From Candidatus Accumulibacter affinis (lineage in GTDB: Bacteria > Pseudomonadota > Gammaproteobacteria > Burkholderiales > Rhodocyclaceae), in the NCBI GenBank assembly GCA_016713625.1, contig JADJOT010000008.1:248001-312000 (forward strand): a stretch of DNA of 64,000 bases, written 5' to 3'. The notes under the pieces were generated by a model. It saw only the letters and a list, made by a program, of their open reading frames with translations. It was not told the origin of the DNA and searched no databases. Positions 53,150 to 61,952 of this stretch are shown piece after piece (position 1 is the stretch's first letter; each line of letters starts with the position of its first letter). Position numbers and translations under genes: made by a program.

Positions 53150-53920
53150 TCAATCCAGGCGATTTTCGACAATCAAAACCCATGGCCTTGAACGTGTAAA
53201 TTGCACGTAGCCATCCGGGGATAAGGTCAAGATCGTTTTGGAAACGGAATTGCGGACATTGCCGCCAATGGTATGCACGGTTTGACCGTTGGTTTCTACG
53301 ACAATATCGCAATGCATCCGCCATGAGTAGAGTAAATCCTGAACTTCCTCGGTCACTTCTGGCGGCCTGATTTTACCCCGGGTAGCACAGATCAAATCTC
53401 CGGGTTTAGGCTTGTATTGATGAATGGTACGGGGTATCAAGGCCGCGTATGGATTGTCGGTGTTGGCAATAAAACGGTTAAGATAAAAGCGGTGGGCGCT
53501 GCTCGACGGAAACAGGTCTTTCGGTACGCCTGCCGCCTGCATGATCCAACTGATGAACGCGGCGGACCAAGGCTGCTTGCAGTCGTAACCCGATAACCGG
53601 GGCTTGCCGACTGCGCGCCAATACTGGTTGATCCGGTCGCTGTGGCTATCGTCGTCATCTTCCCAAATTCCCACATGGGGAATGCTCTCCTCGTCGCCAT
53701 CGATCACGACTATCTGCTGGCCGAAGTACACCCATTCAGACTTCGCGGCCTCCACGATCTTGTTTTGCCGGAACCCCAAAGGGGGTGATTCCGAATAATC
53801 GACTTGCGGTTCGGTCTCCTGTGCCTTCGGCTGTTTTTCGGGCTGCACAGGTATCTTCGGTGCCGAGCCGCAACCGACCAAAGAAATAGTCAAAGCGATA
53901 AGCAGAGGTTTGGTTATCAC
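53150..53920 (-). CDS. DUF2272 lipoprotein
   Basis: The product is 256 aa from GTG 53920, preceded by GGAGATACGACA; the frame is open to 54064 but that part overlaps an IS scrap. The lipoprotein signal is LLIALTISLVGCGS. A Pro/Gln/Lys linker precedes the DUF2272 domain: QNKIVEAAKSEWVYFGQQIV, NQYWRAVGKP, QPWSAAFISWIMQAAGVP (the segment corresponding to NlpC/P60-like folds, here Ser where Cys is usual in NlpC), YKPKPGDLICATR and HCDIVVETNGQTVHTIGGNV. The His and Asp in HCDIV fit a papain-like-fold remnant. Substrate and activity unknown. Confidence 0.82.
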   Translation of the reverse strand: MITKPLLIALTISLVGCGSAPKIPVQPEKQPKAQETEPQVDYSESPPLGFRQNKIVEAAKSEWVYFGQQIVVIDGDEESIPHVGIWEDDDDSHSDRINQYWRAVGKPRLSGYDCKQPWSAAFISWIMQAAGVPKDLFPSSSAHRFYLNRFIANTDNPYAALIPRTIHQYKPKPGDLICATRGKIRPPEVTEEVQDLLYSWRMHCDIVVETNGQTVHTIGGNVRNSVSKTILTLSPDGYVQFTRSRPWVLIVENRLD

Positions 53921-53987
53921 TGTCGTATCTCCGTCGAAGCTTGGATATCGGAAAAAAATCTTGCTATTGATCCGGCCCGATGAAGTC

Positions 53988-54150
53988 ATGAGTGTCTGGC
54001 ATCGCATCTTCACCCAGTTGGCGCAGGACGCAGATTTCGAAGATGTGTTCATCGACAGCACCATTGTTCGCGTCCATCAACATGCCGCCTGCGCACCAAA
54101 AAAAACGGGGCCAGGCGCTTGGGCGATCACGGGGCGACGTGATTGTCAAC
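53988..54150 (+). pseudogene. IS5-family transposase fragment
   Basis: The plus strand reads VWHRIFTQLAQDADFEDVFI followed by DSTIVRVHQHAACAPKK, the catalytic-Asp region (DST) of IS5-family DDE transposases. One frameshift in the poly-A run at about 54100 is needed to continue as GQALGRSRGDVIVN, after which similarity stops. Neither end of the IS is present. Confidence 0.85.
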
Positions 54151-54185
54151 ACACCCTAGTCTATCGCCCCGATCCGCGCGGATGG

Positions 54186-54632
54186 TCAGCCCGTTCGCGT
54201 GTGCTGTTCGTGCTGCTTCTTGATCAATTGTTGCAGCATCGCCACCAGCGCCGCGCCGCTCATGCCCACCATCAGGACGCCATTGACTGCCTCCAGCGGC
54301 CCGAGCAGTTTCCACGACTTGCTCATGACGATGTCGCCATAGCCCAGCGAGGCAAAATTCACCCCCGAGTGATAGACAGCCTCGTAAAACTCGGAGAACT
54401 CGCCCAGCACCAGAAACAGGCAGCCCCAGAGCGTGATCTGAAGAAGGTTGCCCGCGGTCAGGATCAGCATCGCGGTCAGCAGCGGTAGTATCTCGACGCT
54501 CGCCCCGGAGCCGGCAGCGTTCTGGCCCGACCTGCGCACGTAGTGGCGAAGGGCCCAGAAGGTAAACATCGCCTGCAGGATCAGGCAAAGCAGCATGGCC
54601 GGCAGGCCCACGATCAGGTTCGGCAGCATCAT
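54186..54632 (-). CDS. Two-TM potassium-channel-like protein (Ion_trans_2)
   Basis: A 148-aa protein with an N-terminal pair of hydrophobic helices, then the pore module: EFYEAVYHSGVNFASLGYGDIVM. The SLGYGD filter is close to the K+ selectivity signature TxGYGD. A final helix LEAVNGVLMVGMSGAALVAM and a short basic tail complete it. Ribosome site AAAGGAGGATTGA. It is the last gene of the efflux operon and follows the DUF2955 gene directly. A role in membrane potential or ion balance is inference. Confidence 0.82.
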   Translation of the reverse strand: MMLPNLIVGLPAMLLCLILQAMFTFWALRHYVRRSGQNAAGSGASVEILPLLTAMLILTAGNLLQITLWGCLFLVLGEFSEFYEAVYHSGVNFASLGYGDIVMSKSWKLLGPLEAVNGVLMVGMSGAALVAMLQQLIKKQHEQHTRTG

Positions 54633-54646
54633 TCAATCCTCCTTTG

Positions 54647-55677
54647 TCAGCCGCGGTCGAAGAACAGCGCCTCGCCGCGCGCGCGGCGCGCCAGCGTTCG
54701 AGCGCCCAGACCATCGCCCAGGCGTACAGCGAGACCCCGACGAAAAGTGCGACGCGCACCGCCGACGCCTGCAGGACCGCGGTGCCGTTGGCGCTGTCCT
54801 CGATCGCCGGCCCGACCAGGATGAGCGTCGTCACCAGCGCGTTGTTCCAGAAAGCCGGTGGGAACGCGGTCGGCACGACGCGGTAGAGACGCGCGCCAAC
54901 CCACAGCGCGGCGCCCGTCATCCACAGCACCAGCATCCACAGGTTGGCCCACAGCGACAGGCCGACCCAGACGACCAGCGCGATGCCGGCCGCGGCCAGC
55001 GTCGACCCCACCAGTTCCACACCTGCCTTGCGGGTGTCGGTCGAACCGGCCTGCTGGCCGAGCTGGGCGCTCTTCATGATCGTCGCCATGTAGGACGACG
55101 GGTCGGTGAGCGCCAGCACGAAGGCCGGCAGCACCACCAGCATGCCGCGCAGCGCGATCCAGCTCGCCGTCTCGCGGTCGACGGCGGGCGGCGCCTTCTT
55201 TGCGGCCGGCTGCGGCGGATCCGGGAAGAACGCGTGCGAGACGCCGCTGACCAGGCTGCCGACCGCGACACCGACCGCCAGCGTGACGGCGAGGGCGGTC
55301 ACCAGCGCCTGCTCGGCGACGCCGGCGACCGGAATCATCGTGAAAGAGACCACCAGCACCATGGTCAGCGGATTGCCGGTGCGGATGCCGGCGAAGAACA
55401 ACCCGTAGAGGATGACGCCGGTCAGCAGGACGCCGGCCAGCGCGTAGTTCTCGAGCAGCGGCACCATCAGCACGCCCACCGACACGAGCACGGCGAGCAC
55501 GGCGGCGATCACCGCGCCCCTGGCCAGCGGCAGCGGCGGGCCCGGCTTGGCCAGCACGAGGACGGCCATCAGGCAGACAACATAGGGCAGCGGCAGCGCC
55601 GCGCCGTAGGCGATCAGCACGGCGAGGCCAAGGCCGACCGCCAGCCGCAGCACCGCCTTGTCCGCCGGCGCGATCAT
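54647..55677 (-). CDS. DUF2955 / FUSC-type membrane permease, apparent 3' frameshift
   Basis: A polytopic inner-membrane protein of about 343 residues with two six-helix halves (LRLAVGLGLAVLIAYGAALP; GMLVVLPAFVLALTDPSSYM; VELVGSTLAAAGIALVVWVG), resembling DUF2955/fusaric-acid-resistance permeases that work with HlyD-type adaptors, as in AaeAB. In the annotated frame the reading continues to 54127 through the next gene. In the neighbouring frame a natural end (EALFFDRG, stop at 54647) lies just before the channel gene's ribosome site. The shift falls in a GC-dinucleotide run near 54675-54690, so an indel or sequence error is likely. Confidence 0.78.
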
Positions 55678-55684
55678 GGGCCGC

Positions 55685-56818
55685 TCAGTAGAGGTAGGAA
55701 AGCAGGCTCATCAGCCGGATGTAGCCGGCGCCGAGCAGGTTCATGACGAAGTTATCGCCGGTGTACACCATCACCTCCGCCTGTCCGCCGGGCCGGACCC
55801 GAGCCAGCCGCTCTGCTTCGGCGGCGTCGAATTCGATCGCCACCGGGAAGCGCTGCGCCTGGCGCAGCCAGTCGCGGCTGTTCTGGATCGTCGGCAACGT
55901 CCCCGGCGGTGCCTGCTGCTCGCCGGAACTGACACCGCCGCCGACACTGCGCACACGGCCCTTGAGCACTTCGCCGGGCAGCACGTCGAGGACGATCGCC
56001 ACGTCGTCGCCGGGATCGAGGTTGCCGAGGTTGTTCTCGGTCATGTCGGCGTTTATCCAAAGGTCGTGGACCGCGATCAGGGTCATTGCCGGCGCGCCCG
56101 TCTGGGCGAAATGGCCGACGTCGGTGCGCAGGTCGGTAACGATGCCGCGGGCGGGGGCGACCACCTTCGTGCGCGCCAGGTCAAGCTCGGCCTTTTCGAC
56201 CGCCGAGCGCGCGCTGCGCAACTGGGCGTTGGCGTCGCCGGTCTCGCCGGCCGCTTCCCGCGCCTTTCGCAGGTCGGCTTCGGCGGCCTTTGCCCGGCTG
56301 CGTGCCTCGACCCCTGTCGCCTGAGCGACTTCGAGTCGGCGTACCGATATCGCGCCGGGATCCTCGGCGTAGAGCGCCTCGTGCCGCGCTGCATCCTTCT
56401 CGGCCTTGACTTGATTGGCCTGCGCTGACTGAAGCATGGCACGGGCGCTTTCCACGGTCGCCGCCGAGGCGCCGACCGAACTGCGCACCGACTCCAGATC
56501 CGAGCGGCTGCGCTCGAGTGCGATGCGGTACTGGCCCGGGTCGATGTCGAACAACGGCTGGCCGGGTTGCACCTCGTCGTTGTTGCGCACGTGCACCGCC
56601 AGCACCTTGCCCGCCACCTCGGCGGCCACCGGCACGACGAAGGTCTGCACTCGGGCCTGCGTGGTGTGCGGGGTCAATCGGTCGGCGACGAAGTACCAGA
56701 GCAAGCTGCTGGCGATCAGGGCCAGAACGACGGTGGCGCCAGCCCGCGTTGCCTTGCCCGGTTGCGCTTCGGCGCCGGTCACGGTCGTCGGGTTCTCGCT
56801 CGGCGATCCCTGGGTCAT
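55685..56818 (-). CDS. HlyD-family membrane fusion protein (EmrA/AaeA-like)
   Basis: A 377-aa adaptor with an N-terminal anchor helix (GATVVLALIASSLLWYFVA), a barrel-sandwich (lipoyl) half-motif VAGKVLAVHVRNNDEVQPGQPLFDIDPGQY, a long coiled-coil hairpin (about 90-200, ESARAMLQSAQANQVKAEKD and AEADLRKAREAAGE), the second lipoyl half (VVAPARGIVTDLRTDVGHF), and beta-barrel and membrane-proximal domains. It joins the inner-membrane permease to the outer-membrane factor encoded next to it. It overlaps the outer-membrane gene by 4 nt. Confidence 0.92.
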   Translation of the reverse strand: MTQGSPSENPTTVTGAEAQPGKATRAGATVVLALIASSLLWYFVADRLTPHTTQARVQTFVVPVAAEVAGKVLAVHVRNNDEVQPGQPLFDIDPGQYRIALERSRSDLESVRSSVGASAATVESARAMLQSAQANQVKAEKDAARHEALYAEDPGAISVRRLEVAQATGVEARSRAKAAEADLRKAREAAGETGDANAQLRSARSAVEKAELDLARTKVVAPARGIVTDLRTDVGHFAQTGAPAMTLIAVHDLWINADMTENNLGNLDPGDDVAIVLDVLPGEVLKGRVRSVGGGVSSGEQQAPPGTLPTIQNSRDWLRQAQRFPVAIEFDAAEAERLARVRPGGQAEVMVYTGDNFVMNLLGAGYIRLMSLLSYLY

Positions 56819-58380
56819 CGTTCTTCCTTCTCCGGTGTCGTCTGGGGCGGGGCGGCATCGGGCGGCGGCAGCGGCACCGCCAGCATCTCACGCCAGTCGC
56901 TGCGCTCGGCCATCGTCTCGCGTGTCGCGTCATCCACCAGCGGCCGGCTGCGCGCCTGCTGCCAGCCACCGCCCATCGCCTTGTACAGCGTGATGAGGCT
57001 CTGCGCCACATTGCCGAGGTTGTTGACCAGCCGCTCCTGCTGATTGAACAGCGCGCGCTGCGAATCGAGCACGCGCTCGAAGCCGGCCATTCCTTCGCGG
57101 TACTGGATGGTAGCAATGTCGAGCGAGCGCTTTGCCGCCTTCACCGACTCCTCGAGCAACGGGACCTGCTCGCGGTTGGCGACGAAGCCGACGGCGCCGT
57201 CGTCGACCTCGCGTGCCGCCTGCAGCACCGTTCCCTGGTACTGCTCGTAGAGCTGCTGGAAGCGGGCATCCTGCACCAGCACCTCGTTGCTCAGCCGGCC
57301 ATGGTCGAAGACGTTCCACACCAGGCTCGGGCCGATCGCCCAGTCGAACTTGCGCACGGCCCCGGGCAGCGATGTCGAGGCGACGCCGAGCGAGCCGAGC
57401 AGCGCGATCGATGGGTAGAGATCGGCCACGCTGACGCCGATCAGCGCCGACTGCGCTGCCAGTTGCATCTCCGCCGCGCGCACGTCGGGGCGGCGGCGCA
57501 GCATCTCGGCCGGCATGTCGGCGACGATGGCGAGCCCGGTCTGCGGGATGCGCTCCCTGCCGGCCGCCATCTCGGGCAGCGGACCCGGCGGGCGGGCGAG
57601 CAGTACGGAGAGCGCGTTCTGCGTCTGGCGCAGGCTGCCCTCCAGTTGCGGGATGGTGGCGAGCGTGCTCAGGTACTGTGACTTCGCCTGCTGCACGTCG
57701 AGTTCGGAGTCGCTGCCGTGCTTGAACAGCCGTTCGGTGATCTCCAGGCTGCGCTTCTGCAGCGCGGCGTTTTCGTGCGCGATCGTCAGCCGCAGTTCCA
57801 GCGTGCGGATGGCCGCATAGAACGACGCCGTCTGCGCCGCCACCAGCACCTGCAGGTCGTCGTACTGGGCGATGCTGGCGAAGTAGCCGGCATCCGCGGC
57901 CTCGATGCTGCGCCGGAACTTGCCCCAGAAATCAATTTCCCAGCCGATGCCGAAGCCGATGCTGTACGCCGTCAGCACGGTGTCCGGCCCGCTGCTCGCC
58001 TCGGTTCCCGTGCGCAGCACTGTGCCGCTCACCTGCTGCTGCTGCGGGTAGAGCAGGCTACCGGCGATCGCCAGTTGCGCGCGCGCCTCCAGGATGCGCA
58101 TGCCGGCTGTGCGCACGTTCGGGTTGACGCGCTGCGCCTCGGCGACCAGCGCGTCAAGCACCGGGTCGTTGAAGTTGCGCCACCATTCCTCGGTCTGCGC
58201 TCTCGGCCTGCCGCGCTGTTCCGCCGCCAGCGTTGCCAGCGATCCGCCCGACCAGTCGGCCAGCGACTGCACCTCGGGCCGCTTGAAGTCCGGCCCGACA
58301 GCGGCGCAGCCGCCGAGCAGAAGCGCGGCGGCGAGGGCGGCCAGGCGCGGGCCGGCTCCGCCGGCGAGGCGCTGCCGCAT
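56815..58380 (-). CDS. Outer-membrane efflux lipoprotein (NodT/OprM family)
   Basis: The product is 521 aa from ATG 58380, with lipoprotein signal ALAAALLLGGCAAVGPDF. The TolC-like fold is shown by the family's repeated features: DPVLDALVAEAQRVNPNVRT, IGWEIDFWGKFRRSIEAADA, QTGLAIVADMPAEMLRRRPD and VRAAEMQLAAQSALIGVSVA, DLYPSIALLGS, and WAIGPSLVWNVFDHGRL in the second half. It forms the trimeric outer-membrane duct for the adaptor and permease encoded downstream. A longer frame to 58509 lacks the signal peptide at its start. Confidence 0.93.
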   Translation of the reverse strand: MRQRLAGGAGPRLAALAAALLLGGCAAVGPDFKRPEVQSLADWSGGSLATLAAEQRGRPRAQTEEWWRNFNDPVLDALVAEAQRVNPNVRTAGMRILEARAQLAIAGSLLYPQQQQVSGTVLRTGTEASSGPDTVLTAYSIGFGIGWEIDFWGKFRRSIEAADAGYFASIAQYDDLQVLVAAQTASFYAAIRTLELRLTIAHENAALQKRSLEITERLFKHGSDSELDVQQAKSQYLSTLATIPQLEGSLRQTQNALSVLLARPPGPLPEMAAGRERIPQTGLAIVADMPAEMLRRRPDVRAAEMQLAAQSALIGVSVADLYPSIALLGSLGVASTSLPGAVRKFDWAIGPSLVWNVFDHGRLSNEVLVQDARFQQLYEQYQGTVLQAAREVDDGAVGFVANREQVPLLEESVKAAKRSLDIATIQYREGMAGFERVLDSQRALFNQQERLVNNLGNVAQSLITLYKAMGGGWQQARSRPLVDDATRETMAERSDWREMLAVPLPPPDAAPPQTTPEKEER

Positions 58381-58384
58381 CGGC

Positions 58385-59521
58385 TCAGGCGATGGTGGAC
58401 GCCGAGTCGCCCGTGGCCTGTTGCCGTGCCCGTTCGGGGTTCTCATCCACCCAGCGCATGAAGATCTGGTAGCCCAGCGCCAGCGCCGTCGCGCCGATGA
58501 ACATGCCAAGGATGCCGCTGGTCGCCATGCCGCCGAGCGCGCCGATCAGGATCACCGGCATCGGCGCATCGACGCCGCGGCCGAGCATGATCGGCTTGAG
58601 CACGTTGTCGGCCATGCCGCCGACGAACAGCAGCACGCTGTAGGCGGCGGCGGGGACGGTGGCGTATTCGCCGCTCGCCCAGATCCAGCCGATCACCGGC
58701 AGCGTGACCAGCAAAGCCGGCAACTGCGCGACCCCGAGCACGAGGACGACCACCGCCAGCACGCCGGCGAACGGGACCCCGGCGATCATCAGCGAGACGC
58801 CGATGATCAGCGCCTGGATGCAGGCGATGCCGATGACGCCTGCGGCAACGGCACGCACCGTCGCGGTGGACAGCTTGTCGAACTCCTTGCCGCGCGCCAT
58901 GCCGAAGATACGTTCGAAGATCTCCAGCATGGCCTGCGCGCCCGGTTCGCCCCAAGCCATCATGATGCCGGCAACCACGAACGCGAAGGCGAACATCAGC
59001 AGGCCGCCGCCGAGGCTGGCGACGATGCCCAGCGCCTTGGTCGCCAGCTCGCCGAGCTTGGGCTGCATGGTCTTGACCAGGGCTGGCAGGTCGTCGTGCG
59101 CCTGCGACCAGATCGCATATGCCCTCTTGCCGACGACCGGCCAGTCGGCGACCTTTTCGGATGGCGCCGGCACCGCGAGCGTGTTGTCGCGCACTCCGTT
59201 GACCAGGCTATGGACCGAGTCGCCGAATTGACTGGCAAGCATCACCGTCGGCGTAAAGATCACGCCGATGGCGAGCAGCACGATCAGCGTCGACGCGAGC
59301 CCCTGCTTGCCGCCGATGCGGGCGGCAAGCATCTGGTGGAGCGGATAGATCGTGACCGCCAGGATCAGCGCCCACAGCATCATCGTCATGAATGGCGAGA
59401 AGATCTGGTAGCACAGCAGCACAAGTGCCAGCACCAGGCCGGCGCGGATGAAGATGTCGAGCAGGCGGCGCGACAGGCGGTCTTCCAGTTCGTGGTCGGG
59501 TTCGCCGGATATATTGTTCAT
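58385..59521 (-). CDS. AI-2E family transporter (PerM/YdiK-like)
   Basis: The product is 378 aa from ATG 59521, which has GGAGG seven bases upstream; an ATG six bases earlier is too close to it. About eight helices in the UPF0118 arrangement: FMTMMLWALILAVTIYPLHQ, STLIVLLAIGVIFTPTVMLA, GVIGIACIQALIIGVSLMIA, LVTLPVIGWIWASGEYATVP and the C-terminal GALGGMATSGILGMFIGATA. The family is named after an autoinducer exporter, but most members have unknown cargo. First gene of the operon; four nt separate it from the outer-membrane gene. Confidence 0.9.
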   Translation of the reverse strand: MNNISGEPDHELEDRLSRRLLDIFIRAGLVLALVLLCYQIFSPFMTMMLWALILAVTIYPLHQMLAARIGGKQGLASTLIVLLAIGVIFTPTVMLASQFGDSVHSLVNGVRDNTLAVPAPSEKVADWPVVGKRAYAIWSQAHDDLPALVKTMQPKLGELATKALGIVASLGGGLLMFAFAFVVAGIMMAWGEPGAQAMLEIFERIFGMARGKEFDKLSTATVRAVAAGVIGIACIQALIIGVSLMIAGVPFAGVLAVVVLVLGVAQLPALLVTLPVIGWIWASGEYATVPAAAYSVLLFVGGMADNVLKPIMLGRGVDAPMPVILIGALGGMATSGILGMFIGATALALGYQIFMRWVDENPERARQQATGDSASTIA

Positions 59522-59693
59522 CGTCATTCCTCCATTTTTCTCGGTCTGGTCCAAAGCGCCGGCAAAGGGCCGATGCCGACGCCAGCTTCTAGGCTAGAGC
59601 TTCTATGAAACCACATTCCTGCATAGGTGTGTTTGAAAAGCTCATGATCGCGACCGGCGATGGAGCGGCGAAACTTGAGCGAGATCGACGCTC

Positions 59694-59783
59694 ATGAGCA
59701 AGTCAAACAAGTTTTTTCCTGAGCTTCGCGAACCCGCTGTTCGCATGCGGCAGGATCACCGCAATGAATACCGCTCTCGCTGA
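59694..59783 (+). pseudogene. N-terminal scrap of an IS3-family OrfA
   Basis: Starting at ATG 59694, the 29 codons read MSKSNKFFPELREPAVRMRQ, DHRNEYRSR, closely matching the opening of IS3-family OrfA proteins, then hit TGA at 59781. The helix-turn-helix and OrfB are missing. Confidence 0.7.
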
Positions 59784-59880
59784 GCAACCTGAGCGGCAGT
59801 TGAGCGGTTTTACTTCGGCGTATTTGACGACTATGCTGTTTACTCAGGTCGCAACATCAAGGGAGGAAATCAGGGGACGA

Positions 59881-60087
59881 TTGATCACCGGAATCCTCGG
59901 GGGCTGTGTGCTTTTGCTCGCCAGCAGCATCGCGATTGCTGCAGATACGGGCGCCGAAAAAGAGAAAGCCCGGGCTGAAATTCGCCAGGCCTGAGCACAA
60001 ATTCTATCCAAACTCTACAAGGCACAGCCCTCCGCGCGGCAGGCGGTCGAGTCCGCAGCCCGCTACGCCACCTTCAGCAACTTTTGA
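59881..60087 (+). pseudogene. N-terminal fragment of a SYLF/YSC84-like lipid-binding protein
   Basis: A TTG at 59881 behind GGGAGGAAATC opens a signal peptide (LITGILGGCVLLLASSIAIA, then ADTG). The frame has an in-frame TGA at 59992, then continues ILSKLYKAQPSARQAVESAA, RYATFSNF and stops at 60085. The second part matches the start of the SYLF lipid-binding domain, which normally continues for about 150 residues. The fragment ends where the oppositely oriented MFS gene is also truncated. Confidence 0.6.
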
Positions 60088-60698
60088 AGCACGCAAGGGG
60101 TCAAGGCGATCCATTGCCAAGCCAAGGCGATCAGCGCGACGGGCACCAGGGCAAAGAATGCACCGCGCCATCCGATGATCGAGCCCAAATAGCTCCCCAG
60201 AGGGGCGGCAATCACAGTCGCCAATGCGTTTCCACCATTGAAGATTGCCAGAGCCTTGGGCACCTGGCTTGAGGGCACCAGGCGGATCGCTGTGGCTGCG
60301 GACATGGACCAGAAGCCACCGATCACTACACCGATGAGCGCGCGACCGGCCATGTAGATCCCGTAACTCGGGGCCTGTGCTACGACGGCGCCGGAGATAC
60401 CCATCAGTAGGGTCAGCATCAGCAGCAGCTTCTTGCGATCCAGCGTGCCGGCCAGCGCTGAGATCGACAGGCTGGTCAGTACCGCGAAGGCACCGGAAAT
60501 CGCGATGCCCTGGCCGGCCATTCCCTCGGTGAGCATCAGGTCGCTGGCCATCGGCGTCAGCAGGCTGACCGGCATGAATTCCGAGGCCACGAGTGCGAAC
60601 ACGCATAGCGACATGGCCAAGACAGCACTCCAGTAAGCGGGCCGATCACCCATTTCGGTTATCGTCCCCACAGGGAGTTCAGAGGTATTTGGGGGCAT
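60063..60698 (-). pseudogene. Truncated MFS transporter (NepI/AraJ-like efflux type)
   Basis: From ATG 60698 the protein has the first six helices of a sugar- or purine-efflux MFS permease: VLAMSLCVFALVASEFMPVS, LTSLSISALAGTLDRKKLLL (loop 2-3), and IGVVIGGFWSMSAATAIRLV. It stops at residue 211 of the usual 390 or so, after ALIALAWQWIALTP. The last ten codons are antisense of the SYLF fragment. The C-terminal six helices are absent from the window, so it is almost certainly non-functional. Confidence 0.75.
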
Positions 60699-60839
60699 GA
60701 AACGCTTCGTTATGTTGCAATGCTCTTCGGAATTTGCCGCGCAAGTCTGACCACACGGGCATGGCGGAATGAACACTGTCGCAAGTCAAAGTGAGCGAAG
60801 CACGCCTGAGTCCAGGCTGGCTTCGGCTACTTCCAGCCA

Positions 60840-61919
60840 TCATGCCGAGGCCAGGTGCTGTTTGAAGAAGGACACCAGCTTGTCGAACGGGATCACATCC
60901 GTACGGTCATAGAAATCGGTGTGGTTGGCCCCCGGGATGATCATGAGTTCCTTCGGTTCCGCCGCAGCCGCATAGGCGGTTTCGCTGAAGTAGCGGGAGT
61001 GGGCCTTTTCGCCATGAATGAACAGGACCGGGCGCGGGGAGATTTCGGCGATGTAGGTCAGGATCGGCATGTTCATGAACGCCAGCGGTGTCGTCTGCGT
61101 CCAGGAGTTGCCTGAGTTGACCGCGCGCGGATGGTACCCGCGCGACGTTCCATAATAGTCATGGTAGTCGACCAGGAACTGCGCTTCACCTCCCTTGAGT
61201 TCGTTGTAGGGTGGTTGGTAGGCCGGGGTTCCCTTTTCCGCATCCAGCCAGCGTTGCCGGCTCAGTTGCTCCAACATTTGCGTGCGCTGTTTGAGGGTCA
61301 CGCTATCGTTGTACCCCTTGGACATGACGCGCGTCATGTCGTACATGGTGCTGGCCACGACAGCCTTGACCCGCTTGTCCACCGCAGCGGCATTCAACGC
61401 CATACCGCCCCAGCCACAAATGCCGATGATGCCGATCCGCTCACGATCAACGTTGGGTTGCAGACCAAGAAAATCGACGGCCGCGCTGAAGTCCTCGGTG
61501 TTGATGTCCGGTGAGGCGACATTGCGAGGCTCGCCGCCGCTTTCTCCGGTGTAAGACGGATCGAAAGCCAGTGTGACGAATCCGCGTTCCGCCATGGTCT
61601 GAGCATAGAGACCCGACGATTGCTCCTTCACTGCGCCAAACGGGCCGCCGATAGCAATCGCTGCCAATTTACCGCCGGTATTTTTCGGCAGGTATAGGTC
61701 GGCCGCCAAGGTGATGCCGTAGCGATTCTTGAAAGTGACTTTCTGGTGGTCGACCTTGTTGCTGCGCGGAAAAGTCTTGTCCCATTCGTGAACCAGATTC
61801 AGGGCGTTTCCGCCGGTTGGAGTGACTTTCGTCTGCGAAAAAGCGGGTTGCACAAGCATGGCGGCGCTGGCGATGGCCGTGCCTTGAATAAAATTCCGGC
61901 GAGAAAGATTGCTGCTCAT
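60840..61919 (-). CDS. Exported alpha/beta hydrolase with Cys nucleophile (dienelactone-hydrolase/YcjY type)
   Basis: A 359-aa protein with a twin-arginine signal (LSRRNFIQGTAIASAAMLVQ, then PAFSQ). Alpha/beta-hydrolase landmarks: oxyanion-side IGGPFGAVKEQSSGLYAQTM, nucleophile elbow GICGWGG with Cys instead of Ser, acid region SPRPVLFIHGEKAHSR and catalytic His in IPGANHTDFYD. The Cys elbow is usual for dienelactone-hydrolase-related and YcjY-type proteins. The substrate is unknown. It follows the alcohol dehydrogenase gene by 33 nt, probably in one operon under the divergent AraC regulator. Confidence 0.87.
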   Translation of the reverse strand: MSSNLSRRNFIQGTAIASAAMLVQPAFSQTKVTPTGGNALNLVHEWDKTFPRSNKVDHQKVTFKNRYGITLAADLYLPKNTGGKLAAIAIGGPFGAVKEQSSGLYAQTMAERGFVTLAFDPSYTGESGGEPRNVASPDINTEDFSAAVDFLGLQPNVDRERIGIIGICGWGGMALNAAAVDKRVKAVVASTMYDMTRVMSKGYNDSVTLKQRTQMLEQLSRQRWLDAEKGTPAYQPPYNELKGGEAQFLVDYHDYYGTSRGYHPRAVNSGNSWTQTTPLAFMNMPILTYIAEISPRPVLFIHGEKAHSRYFSETAYAAAAEPKELMIIPGANHTDFYDRTDVIPFDKLVSFFKQHLASA

Positions 61920-61952
61920 TTGAGTCTCCTTCGGGAAAATAAATATTGGGAG

